A stretch of DNA of 64,000 bases from Occallatibacter savannae. Lineage in GTDB: Bacteria > Acidobacteriota > Terriglobia > Terriglobales > Acidobacteriaceae. The translations under genes and the position numbers were made by a program. The stretch is from the NCBI RefSeq assembly GCF_003131205.1, contig NZ_QFFY01000002.1, forward strand, positions 62,001 to 126,000. Reading direction: 5' to 3'. This document shows, one piece after another, positions 47,151-56,864 of this stretch (position 1 is its first letter; the number at the start of each line of letters is the position of its first letter). Below the pieces are notes generated by a model. That model saw nothing but the letters and a program-made list of their open reading frames with translations, was not told where the DNA came from and searched no databases.

Positions 47151-47558
47151 TTACTTTGCAGCTTGCTTTACAGTTTTCCCGCTTCCGAGTGCTAGAACGT
47201 CAACAGAAACTTCGCGCATTGAGTTCTTGGGAATATGAAGTCGTGCAGCTGCGGCTTGGGATAGATCAAGTATTCGACCCGACTGGACAGGTCCGCGGTC
47301 ATTGACCCGTACGATGACGCTGTGGCTATTCTTCGTGTTGGTTACCTTTATCTTCGTACCAAAAGGCAGAGTTTTGTGTGCTGCGGTCAGCTTCGACTGG
47401 TCGAACGTCTGCCCACTGGCTGTGATATGCCCGTTGAGAGCATCTGAGTAGACTGCAGCCAATCCTGTTTCCTTTTCCCCTGTCGCGGGCTGTAAGGCCG
47501 AGGCGTTCATAACCAGGGCTATCGTCAATGTCACGTACCCAGCGATGTGTCGGTTCAC
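47151..47558 (-). CDS. rlpA: RlpA-family septal ring lytic transglycosylase-like protein
   Basis: RlpA cleaves denuded glycan strands of peptidoglycan at the septum. After a signal sequence (MNRHIAGYVTLTIALVMNAS) the double-psi beta-barrel domain shows ASGQTFDQSKLTAAHKTLPFG, VIVRVNDRGP and GRILDLS, including the conserved Asp residues required for transglycosylase activity. At 135 aa it has only the catalytic core and no SPOR domain for septal targeting, and there is no lipobox. GTG start after GAGGAG. No divisome gene is adjacent. Confidence 0.85.
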   Translation of the reverse strand: MNRHIAGYVTLTIALVMNASALQPATGEKETGLAAVYSDALNGHITASGQTFDQSKLTAAHKTLPFGTKIKVTNTKNSHSVIVRVNDRGPVQSGRILDLSQAAAARLHIPKNSMREVSVDVLALGSGKTVKQAAK

Positions 47559-48300
47559 GTGTTCTCCTCGAGATAGAAGTCTTTCTGGACGAGCGAGCGC
47601 CCAAAGTGCCTGAGCATTTTCAGCATTGCTACAGGAAGGATGCGTTCGCCAGGTCAGAAGAAGTAGCGGATCATGGCCAATTTAAAAGCACTCAGTTCGG
47701 TGGAGTAGACAGAAATCGTTCAGTTCATGATGAAGTGGGAAAATTTAGGTCCTGCTTTTCGTCTAATGAATAATGCAGTTAGCACGACAATCTCTGCATC
47801 TGAACGTATCCGACGCTGTTCGCCACCACGTCTTCAGCCAAGACTCCAACAAGTGATGAAGCTGATAATCGTGCTGGCATCGTGTGCGACCTATTTACGA
47901 AGCGGACGTAAATTCGCCCGACCCGATGCGGCCCGGGAGGTGTTCTGGGTATGCGACAGAGTTGTGTTTTCAGCTGTGTAGATCGCCTGGGAGTCCGCGA
48001 GGGTGAGGCAGATCACATCAGGCTGCGATGAATGATCTGGAGTGGCTGCAAGCGGACGAGCGTCTCAGGCGCCCCATTAGAACAATCCCGATTGCCAAAA
48101 AGATACCCCTGCGGAGGCAGGGGTCGCAAAGGTATCGTTCTATCAGTTCGATTCACCTTTCCCAACGGGCGTTGTACTGCGACTTGAAGCCGCAACCTGT
48201 GCCGCTGAATACAGTCCCGCAGAGAGTAGCGGGATTGCGTTGGCTCCCCCATCGGATGTCACAAGGTTTGCAGCTGTTGCATCAACGTAATTACACGTGC
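47559..48300. other. Intergenic stretch; MNDLEWL-type repeat only
   Basis: No gene recognised. A plus-strand frame starting at 48028 begins MNDLEWLQADER like the minus-strand one near 30.65 kb and then loses resemblance. Confidence 0.35.
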
Positions 48301-48501
48301 TCACGATTGCTTCGAAGCGAAAAGAGCTCTTGCCGCGTCCAAGTCTTCTGGAAACACATATAGAAACGAATCTTTGCCTAACATGTCAGAAGGGGTCGTT
48401 CCTAACATTTCTGCCATGTCTTCATTTACGTAAACGGTCGCACCTTTCGCGTCGATTATCCAAAGGCCATCAGGTTGGGCAGAGGTCGACTCAGGTGTCA
48501 T
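48301..48501 (-). pseudogene. Truncated PAS-domain fragment
   Basis: Sixty-six residues (PDGLWIIDAKGATVYVNEDMAE, then MLGTTPSDMLGKDS) match the start of a PAS sensor domain, up to VFPEDLDAARALF. The frame then stops, so the rest of the PAS fold and any kinase or response domain are missing. It may be a remnant of a sensor kinase; a stand-alone small PAS protein is less likely. Confidence 0.55.
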
Positions 48502-48550
48502 CTTGCTGATGATAGCGGGAAAGGCGAGAAGGCGAACATTCGCTAGGTAC

Positions 48551-48639
48551 TGAGTGGCCGAATCCGGCCCACCGGATCAAGAAAGTGTGAGCCATCTCGA
48601 CGCGTCTTTGCTGTTCAAGCTCGAGAACGCACGAGCTCG
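48551..48639. repeat. 3' flank of a duplicated module (second copy)
   Basis: Matches the block at about 22351-22430 (starting GAGTGGCCGAATCCGGCCCA) and adjoins the small membrane protein copy. Confidence 0.65.
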
Positions 48640-48843
48640 TTAAAGTTCCGACCTCGACCGTCCCGACTTGGTGTAGCCAGGCCTCTCTGGCTTGTCGTCA
48701 ACCAACGCGGGCGGCCAAATCATCTGCTGTCCGCAAAGGCGCAGCACTGCTCGTACTGCAAGGCGCGTGAGCACAAAGAGCCCTCCGAAGGCAGCCAGCA
48801 CCGGCAGCGCGACGGCGCCCGCCAATCGATCACTCTTGCTCAT
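48640..48843 (-). CDS. Small membrane protein, copy 2 of a duplicated family
   Basis: Paralogue of the 67-residue protein at 22439 with 56 of 67 identical residues. It has a hydrophobic segment from about residue 8 to 35 and a conserved tail (LCGQQMIWPP, then DDKPERPGY). Differences are mostly conservative and no stop or frameshift separates the copies. It is divergent from the small gene at 48936, with 92 nt between starts. Confidence 0.65.
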   Translation of the reverse strand: MSKSDRLAGAVALPVLAAFGGLFVLTRLAVRAVLRLCGQQMIWPPALVDDKPERPGYTKSGRSRSEL

Positions 48844-48935
48844 AATCTATCTCAGATGCTGCCACCCCAATTCCGCGCGTGCAATAATGGCAGCGTCCCA
48901 TGCCCTCAAATCCCTACAATGTCCCGGAGGTCACA

Positions 48936-49145
48936 ATGTCGAGCAATGACCTGGCTCATTTCGCGGTGGTGCGATTCAATCTGAAAACGGATCAACGACT
49001 CGTTGAAACTGTGGTACGGAGCCGCTATGAGGCGGAATTGATGGCCATCCGGCTAGAAGAAAAGCTCTCCGAGCTTGATCGTGCAATGGGGTGGACTGTC
49101 CAAACCGAAGCCACTGATCTGCCGCTCACGGGCACTACAGCCTGA
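48936..49145 (+). CDS. Small hypothetical protein
   Basis: Sixty-nine residues (MSSNDLAHFAVVRFNLKTDQ, then LVETVVRSRYEAELMAIRLE) with a beta hairpin and a long helix, ending with charged and Thr-rich residues. GGAGG is spaced 6 nt before the ATG, a strong site; the in-frame start at 48900 is not used because it lacks one. It is divergent from small membrane protein copy 2. No family recognised. Confidence 0.6.
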   Translation: MSSNDLAHFAVVRFNLKTDQRLVETVVRSRYEAELMAIRLEEKLSELDRAMGWTVQTEATDLPLTGTTA

Positions 49146-49272
49146 GGTACGCGTCGGGTGGAGATGTACAACCCTTTCTGGCGCAGGTAGCAGGTTCTCA
49201 GAGAAATTCGCGCGCGCGAGGGGGCAAAAGACAGGCGATTTCCCAATTGAACCGCCCCGCTCTTCCATGGAA

Positions 49273-51723
49273 CTACTCCGTTCTGATTGCCCTTAGAGGA
49301 TCGATGCTGCAGGCGCGCATCCCGGGCGCCCATACCGCGACGAGAGCTACGATGATGAGCACCACCGGCGCGAAGAGTAAGGCCACTGGGTCCCATGGGC
49401 GAACGGCGAAGAGAAAGCTTTCCATGAATCGGGTAAGAACGGGGGCTGCAGCGAGGCCGACCGTAATCCCAATCAGCGCCAAACGCATTCCTGACCAAAT
49501 TACAAGTTTACGAATTGCTGGCCGATCCGCGCCGAGCGCCATTCGGATTGCCATCTCCTGATTCCGCTGTGCGACGGAGTAGGCCAGCACGCCGAAGATT
49601 CCTACGGCAGCAAGGATAAGGTCCACACCTGCGAAGCTTGTGAGCAGCAGCATATTGAACCGATCGCGTGCGGTTGAGCCATGCATAACATCTTCCATGG
49701 TCTGTATATGACCAACGGGGAAGCCGCCGCTGGCGATGCGCAGTTGTTCGGTCACTGGAGTGATGAGGCTCTGAGGCTCGGTACGCGTTCGAACCACCCA
49801 GAGCAGAGGTTGCACGTTTGAATAAGACGCGGTGTATGCGTCAGTAACCTGAGTAATGGGCACAAGGAGCACCGGCTCTGGGGGGCGCCGAGGCCCGTTT
49901 GTGTGCGTGTCTCCTACAACACCAACGACCGTACAGGTCGACTCGTTCAGACCCGGACCCAGGCCGCGGCTCACGTCCACCTTCTGGCCGACAGGATCCT
50001 GATTGTGCCAGTAGCGGTTGGCCATTGTTTCATTAATGAGTGCGACATGGGGCGAAGAAGCAGTGTCGTTCTCCGTGATGTCGCGTCCGCGCAGAACAGG
50101 AATCCTGAAGACGCTGAGATACCCGGGTGAAATACTCATCCAGCTGCTGGCGTACTGATGATCGCGATCGAGCGGTTGACCGAGGATTTGAAACGGTAAT
50201 GCGTCACCTACATAGTTCGGCAGCCAAAAAGCGGCAGCGGCGATCTCTATGCCGGGCATCGAATTGAGACGCTCGCGACCGTTACGTGAGAGTTCGGCAA
50301 CGCCCGCAGTCGTTTCGAAGCGGTCGCCTGTGACAGACATTTCCAGGGTGAGCGTGTTCTGTGCGTCGAAGCCCGGCTTAACGGTATGGAGAGCTCGCAG
50401 AGTGCGAATAAGCAGTGTGGATCCGATTACCAGTACGAGTGCTAAAGAGAACTCAAGGATCACCAGGAGTGAACGCGTCTTGCCCTGCCGCAATCCTGTT
50501 CCAGAGCGATTGGGATCATCTTTCAATGCCGAATTCAGATCTGTGCGCAAGGCGACCAGAGCCGGGAAGAGACCGAATAGAACTGCGGTGATGAGGGAGA
50601 TAACCAGAGTGAAAACTAAGACACGCCAGTCGATCGCAACTTGGGAACCGTTCTCGCCTATTCGCGGCAGATCGGCTGGGCTTATCGTGAGCAGACCACG
50701 TACACCTGCAAACCCAAGGGCGAGGCCGAGAAGACCTCCTGCTAACGAAAGGAGCACGCTTTCGATCAGGAATTGGCGCACGATGTACATGCCTCCGGCT
50801 CCGAGCGCGCAGCGAACAGCGATCTCGCGCCTGCGCGCCGTAGCGCGCAGCAGGAGCAGATTCGCGACATTCGAACAGGCGATCAAGAGCACCAGGCCGA
50901 CCGCCGCCAGCATTGTTGTCAGGGACTTGCGTGAATCTCCCACAATACTGTCGCGTAGAGGCTCGATGTGAAACTCCAGCCGCTGGTTGGTGTCGGGGTA
51001 TTCTCTTCGGAACTCGGCTGCAGCGAGCTTCAGCTGGGCTTTTGCCTGAGCCAAAGTCACTCCGGGCCTCAGCAGAGCAGCCACACGGAAATAGCTGTTG
51101 AAGTCGCTGCTGACCTGCGGAAATTGAAACGGTAACCAGATATCAGCTTGAGGCTGGGGGACGAAATCTTTGCCGAGAATGCCAAGAATGGTGTACGGCT
51201 CATTGCCTAGCAGAAGGGATTTGCCCACGATCGCCGGATCGCTTCCGAATCTTCGCTGCCACAGCCCGTAGCTGAGCACCACCGCTTTCCCACCGTTAGG
51301 AAGATCCTCCTGCTGCGTAAAGGTCCGGCCCCGCATCACTGGAGCGTCAAAAAGACGGAAGTATCCCTCGGTCACGTGGATACCGCGGACTTGCTCGGGA
51401 CGTTCCCCAGTCAGATTGAAGCCGGGCCCCGACATGTCGTAGGCAGCGACTTCCTGGAAGACGTTCGTCTGTCGCTGAAATGTGTGAAACTCCGGAACGT
51501 TCGAACGGAAGCTGGCGATGGTCACCGAACGTTGACCAAACTGCACGATGCGATCAGCATTCGGGTAACTGAGCGGTTTCAGCAATACCGTGTTAACCAC
51601 CGTGAAGATGGCAGTGTTCATGCCAATACCCAGCGCCAGAGTAGCGATCACGGCAATCGCGAACGCCGGGGCTCTGAAGAGCGTCCGCAGTGAATGCTTC
51701 ACATCGCTGGCCAGCCATGGCAC
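49273..51723 (-). CDS. MacB/FtsX-type permease (acidobacterial ADOP family)
   Basis: An 817-residue inner-membrane protein with the duplicated FtsX layout: N-terminal helix (LFRAPAFAIAVIATLALGIG), a MacB periplasmic-core domain (~80-290), three helices including LLIACSNVANLLLLRATARRREIAVR (the FtsX signature), then a second half (RSLLVILEFSLALVLVIG, periplasmic domain, VDLILAAVGIFGVLAYSVAQRNQEMAIR). These permeases normally pair with an ABC ATPase, but none is adjacent, as is usual for acidobacterial orphan permeases. A GTG start with GAGG upstream is chosen; 51843 would give an improbable extension. Probable role is efflux or mechanotransmission across the envelope. Confidence 0.85.
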   Translation of the reverse strand: MPWLASDVKHSLRTLFRAPAFAIAVIATLALGIGMNTAIFTVVNTVLLKPLSYPNADRIVQFGQRSVTIASFRSNVPEFHTFQRQTNVFQEVAAYDMSGPGFNLTGERPEQVRGIHVTEGYFRLFDAPVMRGRTFTQQEDLPNGGKAVVLSYGLWQRRFGSDPAIVGKSLLLGNEPYTILGILGKDFVPQPQADIWLPFQFPQVSSDFNSYFRVAALLRPGVTLAQAKAQLKLAAAEFRREYPDTNQRLEFHIEPLRDSIVGDSRKSLTTMLAAVGLVLLIACSNVANLLLLRATARRREIAVRCALGAGGMYIVRQFLIESVLLSLAGGLLGLALGFAGVRGLLTISPADLPRIGENGSQVAIDWRVLVFTLVISLITAVLFGLFPALVALRTDLNSALKDDPNRSGTGLRQGKTRSLLVILEFSLALVLVIGSTLLIRTLRALHTVKPGFDAQNTLTLEMSVTGDRFETTAGVAELSRNGRERLNSMPGIEIAAAAFWLPNYVGDALPFQILGQPLDRDHQYASSWMSISPGYLSVFRIPVLRGRDITENDTASSPHVALINETMANRYWHNQDPVGQKVDVSRGLGPGLNESTCTVVGVVGDTHTNGPRRPPEPVLLVPITQVTDAYTASYSNVQPLLWVVRTRTEPQSLITPVTEQLRIASGGFPVGHIQTMEDVMHGSTARDRFNMLLLTSFAGVDLILAAVGIFGVLAYSVAQRNQEMAIRMALGADRPAIRKLVIWSGMRLALIGITVGLAAAPVLTRFMESFLFAVRPWDPVALLFAPVVLIIVALVAVWAPGMRACSIDPLRAIRTE

Positions 51724-52183
51724 GGGTTCATTCCTCGTCCAATTCAAGATACACGGGACTGCAGTGCAACTGGAAAACGAGTGGTACAGGCCGGTGGCGA
51801 GCCAAGTTGGAGCGCATATGAGCATAGATGGGCTGTTGGGCATACGAGGAATTGCAGCATGAGTGGAGCATGGTCTTACACGATTTTGGAATTAGATACG
51901 AGGCAGACAGTCCGGTGCTCCCGAGGCTCTCTCCGAGTTGTTTCGGGACTGGCAGAGAACACATACTCAATCATCTGCGGAGGCCTTGAGCCTGAGGCAG
52001 CAAATGGATGTCTGATCCTGCACGGGATGCAGGGGCCATCAGCCGTGAGGCAATCGTGCGCGATCCCGATCCGGGCACAATTCTCAGTCGCCGCAGCCGC
52101 TCTCGCAGCAGTGGATCTAGTCTTGCGTCCTGTCTGGCCACAGATGAAATCCAGCAATACAATTGCTCGAAACAGTAGTGCGA
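51724..52183. other. Intergenic region between permease and kinase genes
   Basis: Both flanking genes are on the minus strand. Open frames on the plus strand run from here into the kinase gene and look non-coding. Presumably contains the permease promoter. Confidence 0.45.
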
Positions 52184-54721
52184 TTACTTATTCGAAAGCG
52201 AAGGTGGCGACTCTGCATTCGCTCTCTCGCTCCACTTGGCTGCGAGTCCTGGATCCCCACTTTCCTTATAAAACTGCACGATGCGATCAGCGGCATCCGG
52301 CAAGTTCTGCAAATCTGGAGCGTTCATGGTTGCCCGTTGTCGCACCATTCCCTCGTAGCCCGAAAGCAACAACGGTTTCGCATCCGCGAACCTTTTCTGT
52401 CCCGCTACGCTAGCCCCGAGCAGGCTCTGGGCCATGAACCATTGCCAACTGTCGGGCATTACCTTCTTGTACGCTGATGAAGCTTCCTTGAAAACTGCCT
52501 CGGCGTCGACATATCGCCGTTGTCGCAGCCGCACCTCACCTTCCGCGATTAGGACGATCAGAGTGTCCGGATGCTCGTTGCCGAATAGATGGCGTCGACC
52601 ATCGAGTGCTTTGGACAGCAGAGGTTCTGCCTGTGTATAAAGTCCTTCCTGGGCATAACACTGTGCAAGTTCAAACATGCTATCCAAAGTCAGAGGGTGC
52701 GCATCTCCTAGGGAACCCTTTCCAGTTGTAATCGCCTGCGCGGCTATGGTTTCTGCCTGCTTTGTTTTGCCTTCGATTCTATAAAGCCCCGCAAGTACGT
52801 TCATCGCATTGATGGTATGGCGATGTTTGTCTCCTAGTACGCGGCGGTAGGTGTCGAGCGTCTTTCCGAGAAGAGGCTCTGCCATCGCGTACTTGCCCTC
52901 TTCTGCATACACAGCGGCGAGATTGGTCTCCGAGTCGAGAGTCTCGGGATTATCATCACCAAGTACGCGGCGCTTCCGATCGAGTGCAGTATGGAGATGC
53001 GCCTCAGCCTCAGCGTGCTTCCCTTCCATGTCTTCAGTCGCGGCTAGATTGCCCATAGCTCTGAGTGTCTGCAAATCGTCTTGTCCGAAGACTCTCTGTT
53101 CGACCGGCACCAATCTAGCAAACATCGCCTCCGATTCCGGATAACGACCTTCCTCGGCGTACGTCACAGCGAGTCCATTCATGGCCATCAACGTGTCACG
53201 ATTGTCTCGCCCGAGATTGTGTTCTTCCCAGTCAACCGCCTTCGCATAAAGCGGCTCGGCCTGTTTGATCTTTCCGCTCCGTTCATAGACCGCCGCGAGA
53301 CTACCCATGGCCGCTATTGTCTCGGCGTTGTTCTCTCCCAATTGCCGGCGACGTAGAGCCAATGCGCGCTCCATCTGGCGCTCTGCTTCGGGATAAACAC
53401 CAAGATCAATGTATGTTGAACCGATCGTGTACCGGATCGAAGCTTCGACCAGAGGTTGATTTGCAAACCTTCCCTCGACCCGGGCGGCAGCGCGGTCTAG
53501 TGCAGTGCGCACCTTAAGATCAGGGTCAGTCTTGCTCTGGTTATAAGTACTCGCCTGAGCCAGCAGATCCTTGCGCAGGAAGTCGTTGACTGCCTGCGCG
53601 ATCTGCGACTGCTGCTCCGCCCTCTTTTCTGCCTGTCGAGCTCGGATAGCTTCCCAGGTGCTCACCACGAGACCGAGCACAAGCACAACAAATACCGCCG
53701 TCGCTCCAGTCACCAGTGCCTTGTGTCTTCTAGCAAACTTCTTGAGCTGATAACCCGCGCTCGCCGGCTTTGCTGTGATCGGCTCATCCTGCAAGTAGCG
53801 CTTAATATCTGCTGCGAGATCGGCTGCAGAAGCGTAGCGTCGGTTTTTGTCTTTTTCGAGGGCCTTCGCAACGATCGTTTCGATGTCGCCCCTATACAGG
53901 GGGTCCACACTGCTAAGCGGCGCCGGATCCACCCTCTGGATCGTGTGCACTGCCTCGTGCAAGTGCCTCGATAGTGTGTAGGGCATCCTTCTTGCAAGCA
54001 GCTCGTACAGGATTACACCGAGGGCGTAAACGTCGGTGCGCGTATCGACCGCCGCCGGATCAGCCAGCACCTGCTCAGGACTCATATAGGCCAGCGTTCC
54101 CAAGAGCTGACCCATATCAGTCTGCCGGGTCACCTCAGCGTCGGAGTCGGTCGCATGCGCAAGTCCAAAATCGAGAATCTTAGGCTGACCACTCTCGTCC
54201 ACAAGGATATTGCCCGGCTTAAGGTCACGGTGAATGATGCCTCGCTGGTGCGCGTGTTGTACCGCATTGCATACTTGGATCATCAACGCCAGCCGTCGAC
54301 TTGTATCGAGCCTGTGCTCTTCTGCATACTCGATAAGTGGCTTCCCGTTGATAAGCTCCATGGCGAAGAACGGCTGAATCCCAAAGCTGCCTTCGGCACT
54401 TCCTGCTTCGTAAATTTGCGCGATTCCTGAATGATGAAGTCGGCCCAGTGCCTGCGACTCTTGGTCAAACCTCCGCAGCAGTTCAGGACTCGCCCACGCA
54501 GCTCGGATCACCTTTAGCGCAACACTGCGTCTTGGCTGATCCTGCTCAGCTTCATAGACTGCCCCCATCCCTCCCTCACCCAAAAGGCGAACGATCCGAT
54601 AGCGGCCAATTGTCGCAGGTAACGAGCGATTTAAACCGTAATTTACGGGATTGGTCCCGATGGTAGGCGCATTATTGAACGAACCTGCGGGATCGCACTC
54701 TGTAGTGGGGTCGTCGGACAT
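52184..54721 (-). CDS. PknB-type Ser/Thr kinase with transmembrane helix and TPR tail
   Basis: An 845-residue signalling protein. The kinase domain occupies ~40-310 with glycine loop GEGGMG, catalytic lysine K70 in VALKV, HRDLKPGN (D166) and DFG (184-186), and a complete activation segment ending MSPEQ. One transmembrane helix near ~330-355 (ALVTGATAVFVVLVLGLVVS) is followed by many TPRs of kinesin-light-chain type (for example YAEEGRYPESEAMFARLVP, LDTYRRVLGDKHRHTINAM) to the end. The kinase is cytoplasmic and the TPR part lies across the membrane. GAGG precedes the ATG. Substrates are unknown. Confidence 0.9.
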   Translation of the reverse strand: MSDDPTTECDPAGSFNNAPTIGTNPVNYGLNRSLPATIGRYRIVRLLGEGGMGAVYEAEQDQPRRSVALKVIRAAWASPELLRRFDQESQALGRLHHSGIAQIYEAGSAEGSFGIQPFFAMELINGKPLIEYAEEHRLDTSRRLALMIQVCNAVQHAHQRGIIHRDLKPGNILVDESGQPKILDFGLAHATDSDAEVTRQTDMGQLLGTLAYMSPEQVLADPAAVDTRTDVYALGVILYELLARRMPYTLSRHLHEAVHTIQRVDPAPLSSVDPLYRGDIETIVAKALEKDKNRRYASAADLAADIKRYLQDEPITAKPASAGYQLKKFARRHKALVTGATAVFVVLVLGLVVSTWEAIRARQAEKRAEQQSQIAQAVNDFLRKDLLAQASTYNQSKTDPDLKVRTALDRAAARVEGRFANQPLVEASIRYTIGSTYIDLGVYPEAERQMERALALRRRQLGENNAETIAAMGSLAAVYERSGKIKQAEPLYAKAVDWEEHNLGRDNRDTLMAMNGLAVTYAEEGRYPESEAMFARLVPVEQRVFGQDDLQTLRAMGNLAATEDMEGKHAEAEAHLHTALDRKRRVLGDDNPETLDSETNLAAVYAEEGKYAMAEPLLGKTLDTYRRVLGDKHRHTINAMNVLAGLYRIEGKTKQAETIAAQAITTGKGSLGDAHPLTLDSMFELAQCYAQEGLYTQAEPLLSKALDGRRHLFGNEHPDTLIVLIAEGEVRLRQRRYVDAEAVFKEASSAYKKVMPDSWQWFMAQSLLGASVAGQKRFADAKPLLLSGYEGMVRQRATMNAPDLQNLPDAADRIVQFYKESGDPGLAAKWSERANAESPPSLSNK

Positions 54722-55094
54722 CCTTGTGCCTCAATAATAAGGTCGCAGAAGTATACCGCGACCAGACAACCATCTTGAACCCTGCGGCCCCGATATCAGC
54801 GATCCCTATTGTCCTTCCGCGAGACAACAGGAATAGCTAATTCAGCAGGTAGACGCGCTCCACTTCTCCCCAGGATGATGGAAGCGTCGGATTCATCCTG
54901 CTGAAAAACGGGTTGCGGTGCTCCGGCAGGCTAAAGCCAAACGTAACGAACTGCACGGCAAGTTTATTTGTACCCCGATTGACCAGAGTGGCCCCGCTCG
55001 CCTGCAGCGGCCCCGACGTCTTCGGCTATACCACTTTCGCGCCGAAAGGGGCCTTGCTTTTATGTCCGGGCACAAGTGCAGTTTTCGGGCAAAT
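54722..55094. other. Intergenic region with a possible C-terminal gene remnant
   Basis: On the minus strand, from ~55025 down to a stop at 54837, one frame is open for ~62 codons and reads GPLQASGATLVNRGTNKLAV then SLPEHRNPFFSRMNPTLP, ending VYLLN. It has no start, a stop just upstream and protein-like composition, so it looks like the end of a lost gene. No family identified. Confidence 0.35.
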
Positions 55095-56126
55095 CTAAAC
55101 GGCGACAGCTTCGAGAATCGAATAGCTGCTCTGGGTCGGCAAGACATTCTTGAATGGAAACCCGGCGCTCTCAACGAGCGCAGCGTGTTCGTTCCGGGTT
55201 CGCTCCCGACCACCGGTGATCACCAGCATCACGATGTCCAGGGCATTTGCAACGTGAGCCTCGCTCGATTCAGGCATCAGTGTCTCGATAATCAATAATC
55301 GTGCGCCAGGACGAGCCGCCGCGCGGATATTTTTTAGAATCGTTCGGGCCTGTTCGTCGTCCCAATCATGGATCACCTCCATAAGAAGGTACAGATCGCT
55401 GTGCGGAATACCTCCGGTGAAGAAATCGCCGCCGACTACCTGAAGCCGGTCGGACGCCGGAACGGATGAAACGACATGCGCTTGATCGAAGAGGAACCCG
55501 CGCACATCGGGAGTGACCTCCAAGATGGCCTTTACTAGGTGGCCTTTTCCGCCTCCAACGTCAGCGACCGAACTACTGTAGGAGAAGTCGTAAGCGCCAA
55601 GTACAGCGTGAATGGCTGCGCGGGACTTTGCCTCCATCGCGTCATTGAATAGCGCTCCTTGCGCTGGATTGTGCTGAAAGAAGTGGAAGATACCTTCCGG
55701 ATCGATCTTCAGGGACCCCCTCTCTCCAGTTCGAACTACGTGCTCGATGTGTCCAAACGAGTTCCACATGGCTGGCATTCCGATCATGCGAGCGAATGCG
55801 CGAATTGACTGAGGATGGTCACTTCGCAGCAGCAGAGATAACGAGCTGTGGGCAAAGCCCGCTTCTGTTGCTTCGAAGATCCCACGCGAGGAGAGCGCCT
55901 TCATTACTCGTCGCAACGCATTCTCGTCCACTCCGCAGCTTCTCGTGAGGTCTGCCGCGCTGACGGGTGCGTCCGCGATATGATCGGCCACGCCGATCTC
56001 AGCCACAGCGTACAGGCACCGGGAGAGCCAGTACCCCATCGCCAGTTCAAACATTATTGCCGGTGCAGGAGTTTTGGCCGGTGCATTGATCGAAGATTCG
56101 AGAGTCTTCGCGGCTGTGAACTGCAT
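55095..56126 (-). CDS. SAM-dependent O-methyltransferase (acetylserotonin / plant-type family)
   Basis: Transfers methyl groups from S-adenosylmethionine to hydroxyls of small aromatic molecules. The N-terminal winged-helix dimerisation domain (20-100) includes the RRVMKALSSRGIFE pattern. The SAM site is VADVGGGKGHL (188-198) and the catalytic base is H253 in EVIHDWDDEQA. The C-terminal part has the family's LLIIETLMPE segment. Length (343 aa) is typical. A GGGAGG ribosome site precedes the ATG. No biosynthetic cluster surrounds it, so the substrate is open. Confidence 0.88.
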   Translation of the reverse strand: MQFTAAKTLESSINAPAKTPAPAIMFELAMGYWLSRCLYAVAEIGVADHIADAPVSAADLTRSCGVDENALRRVMKALSSRGIFEATEAGFAHSSLSLLLRSDHPQSIRAFARMIGMPAMWNSFGHIEHVVRTGERGSLKIDPEGIFHFFQHNPAQGALFNDAMEAKSRAAIHAVLGAYDFSYSSSVADVGGGKGHLVKAILEVTPDVRGFLFDQAHVVSSVPASDRLQVVGGDFFTGGIPHSDLYLLMEVIHDWDDEQARTILKNIRAAARPGARLLIIETLMPESSEAHVANALDIVMLVITGGRERTRNEHAALVESAGFPFKNVLPTQSSYSILEAVAV

Positions 56127-56471
56127 GGATGGACCTCCCGGGTAGAGAGTTTGTCAATGCGAGCATATCTCCGGTCTCCGATCAGCCTCAATCCTTTTTT
56201 CACAGCAAGCAGAAGTTGGGCAGAACCTTACGGCGCAGGCTGCCCCGCACTTCTGCGAGCCGTATTCATGTTTGCAATCCCACACTTTTCAGCACTCCAA
56301 AACATCGGATCGGCGGTCCCCCTTCGACCTGTCTCGGCAGCCAAAGCATCGTGCTTCACTCCTTCTGGTCATCACTGTCATGGTTGTAGACTGGCAGCCC
56401 ATCAGCGTACTTGTCCACGAGAAAGAAGGGTGAGTAAGTGATATAGGGTTTTGATGAGGAGGATCCTTGCA
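56127..56471. other. Divergent intergenic region
   Basis: Between the O-methyltransferase (minus) and the SnoaL-like gene (plus). No gene recognised; likely holds both promoters. Confidence 0.5.
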
Positions 56472-56864
56472 ATGCAGGCAAAGGAAATCGTGCAGCGTTA
56501 TGTCGACGCATTCAATGAGGGCGATGTAGATAAGCTGTGTGGCATGTTCGCGCAGGACGCCGAGATATGGGGCGTGCTGGGCTGGGGAACTCCGGAGCAG
56601 GTAAAACCCATTTGGAAGGATTTGATTGAGTGTCTTGAGATAAACCTGAAGGTCGAACAGATGATTCAGGAGGGAGGTACAGTGGCAGTGCGCTACACCG
56701 AGCGGGGCCGATCTGTAAAGAATTTCCGGGGACTGGGGCCGACTGGAAAAACCTACGAGATGACGGCGATGGAATGGTTTGAGGTGGAGGATGGGATGAT
56801 TCGGCGGCGGTGGGGCGCACGGGATTCGGCCACCCAGAGCCGACAGCTCGGCTTCAGTGAATAG
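56472..56864 (+). CDS. SnoaL-like / NTF2-fold protein
   Basis: A 130-residue protein with the NTF2-like pattern: helix IVQRYVDAFNEGDVDKLCGMFAQDAEIWG, a central sheet with VAVRYTERG and a final MEWFEVEDGMIRRRW strand pair. Members include polyketide cyclases, steroid isomerases and many small-molecule binders. GAGGAGG lies 10 nt before the chosen ATG; an upstream start at 56451 adds seven residues. It is divergent from the O-methyltransferase across 345 nt, and the two may act on a common metabolite, but that is only suggested by position. Confidence 0.8.
   Translation: MQAKEIVQRYVDAFNEGDVDKLCGMFAQDAEIWGVLGWGTPEQVKPIWKDLIECLEINLKVEQMIQEGGTVAVRYTERGRSVKNFRGLGPTGKTYEMTAMEWFEVEDGMIRRRWGARDSATQSRQLGFSE

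Noticed and set aside
51694..52413. Plus-strand 239-codon open frame
   Set aside because: It runs antisense into the kinase gene, has no ribosome site and has low-quality composition.
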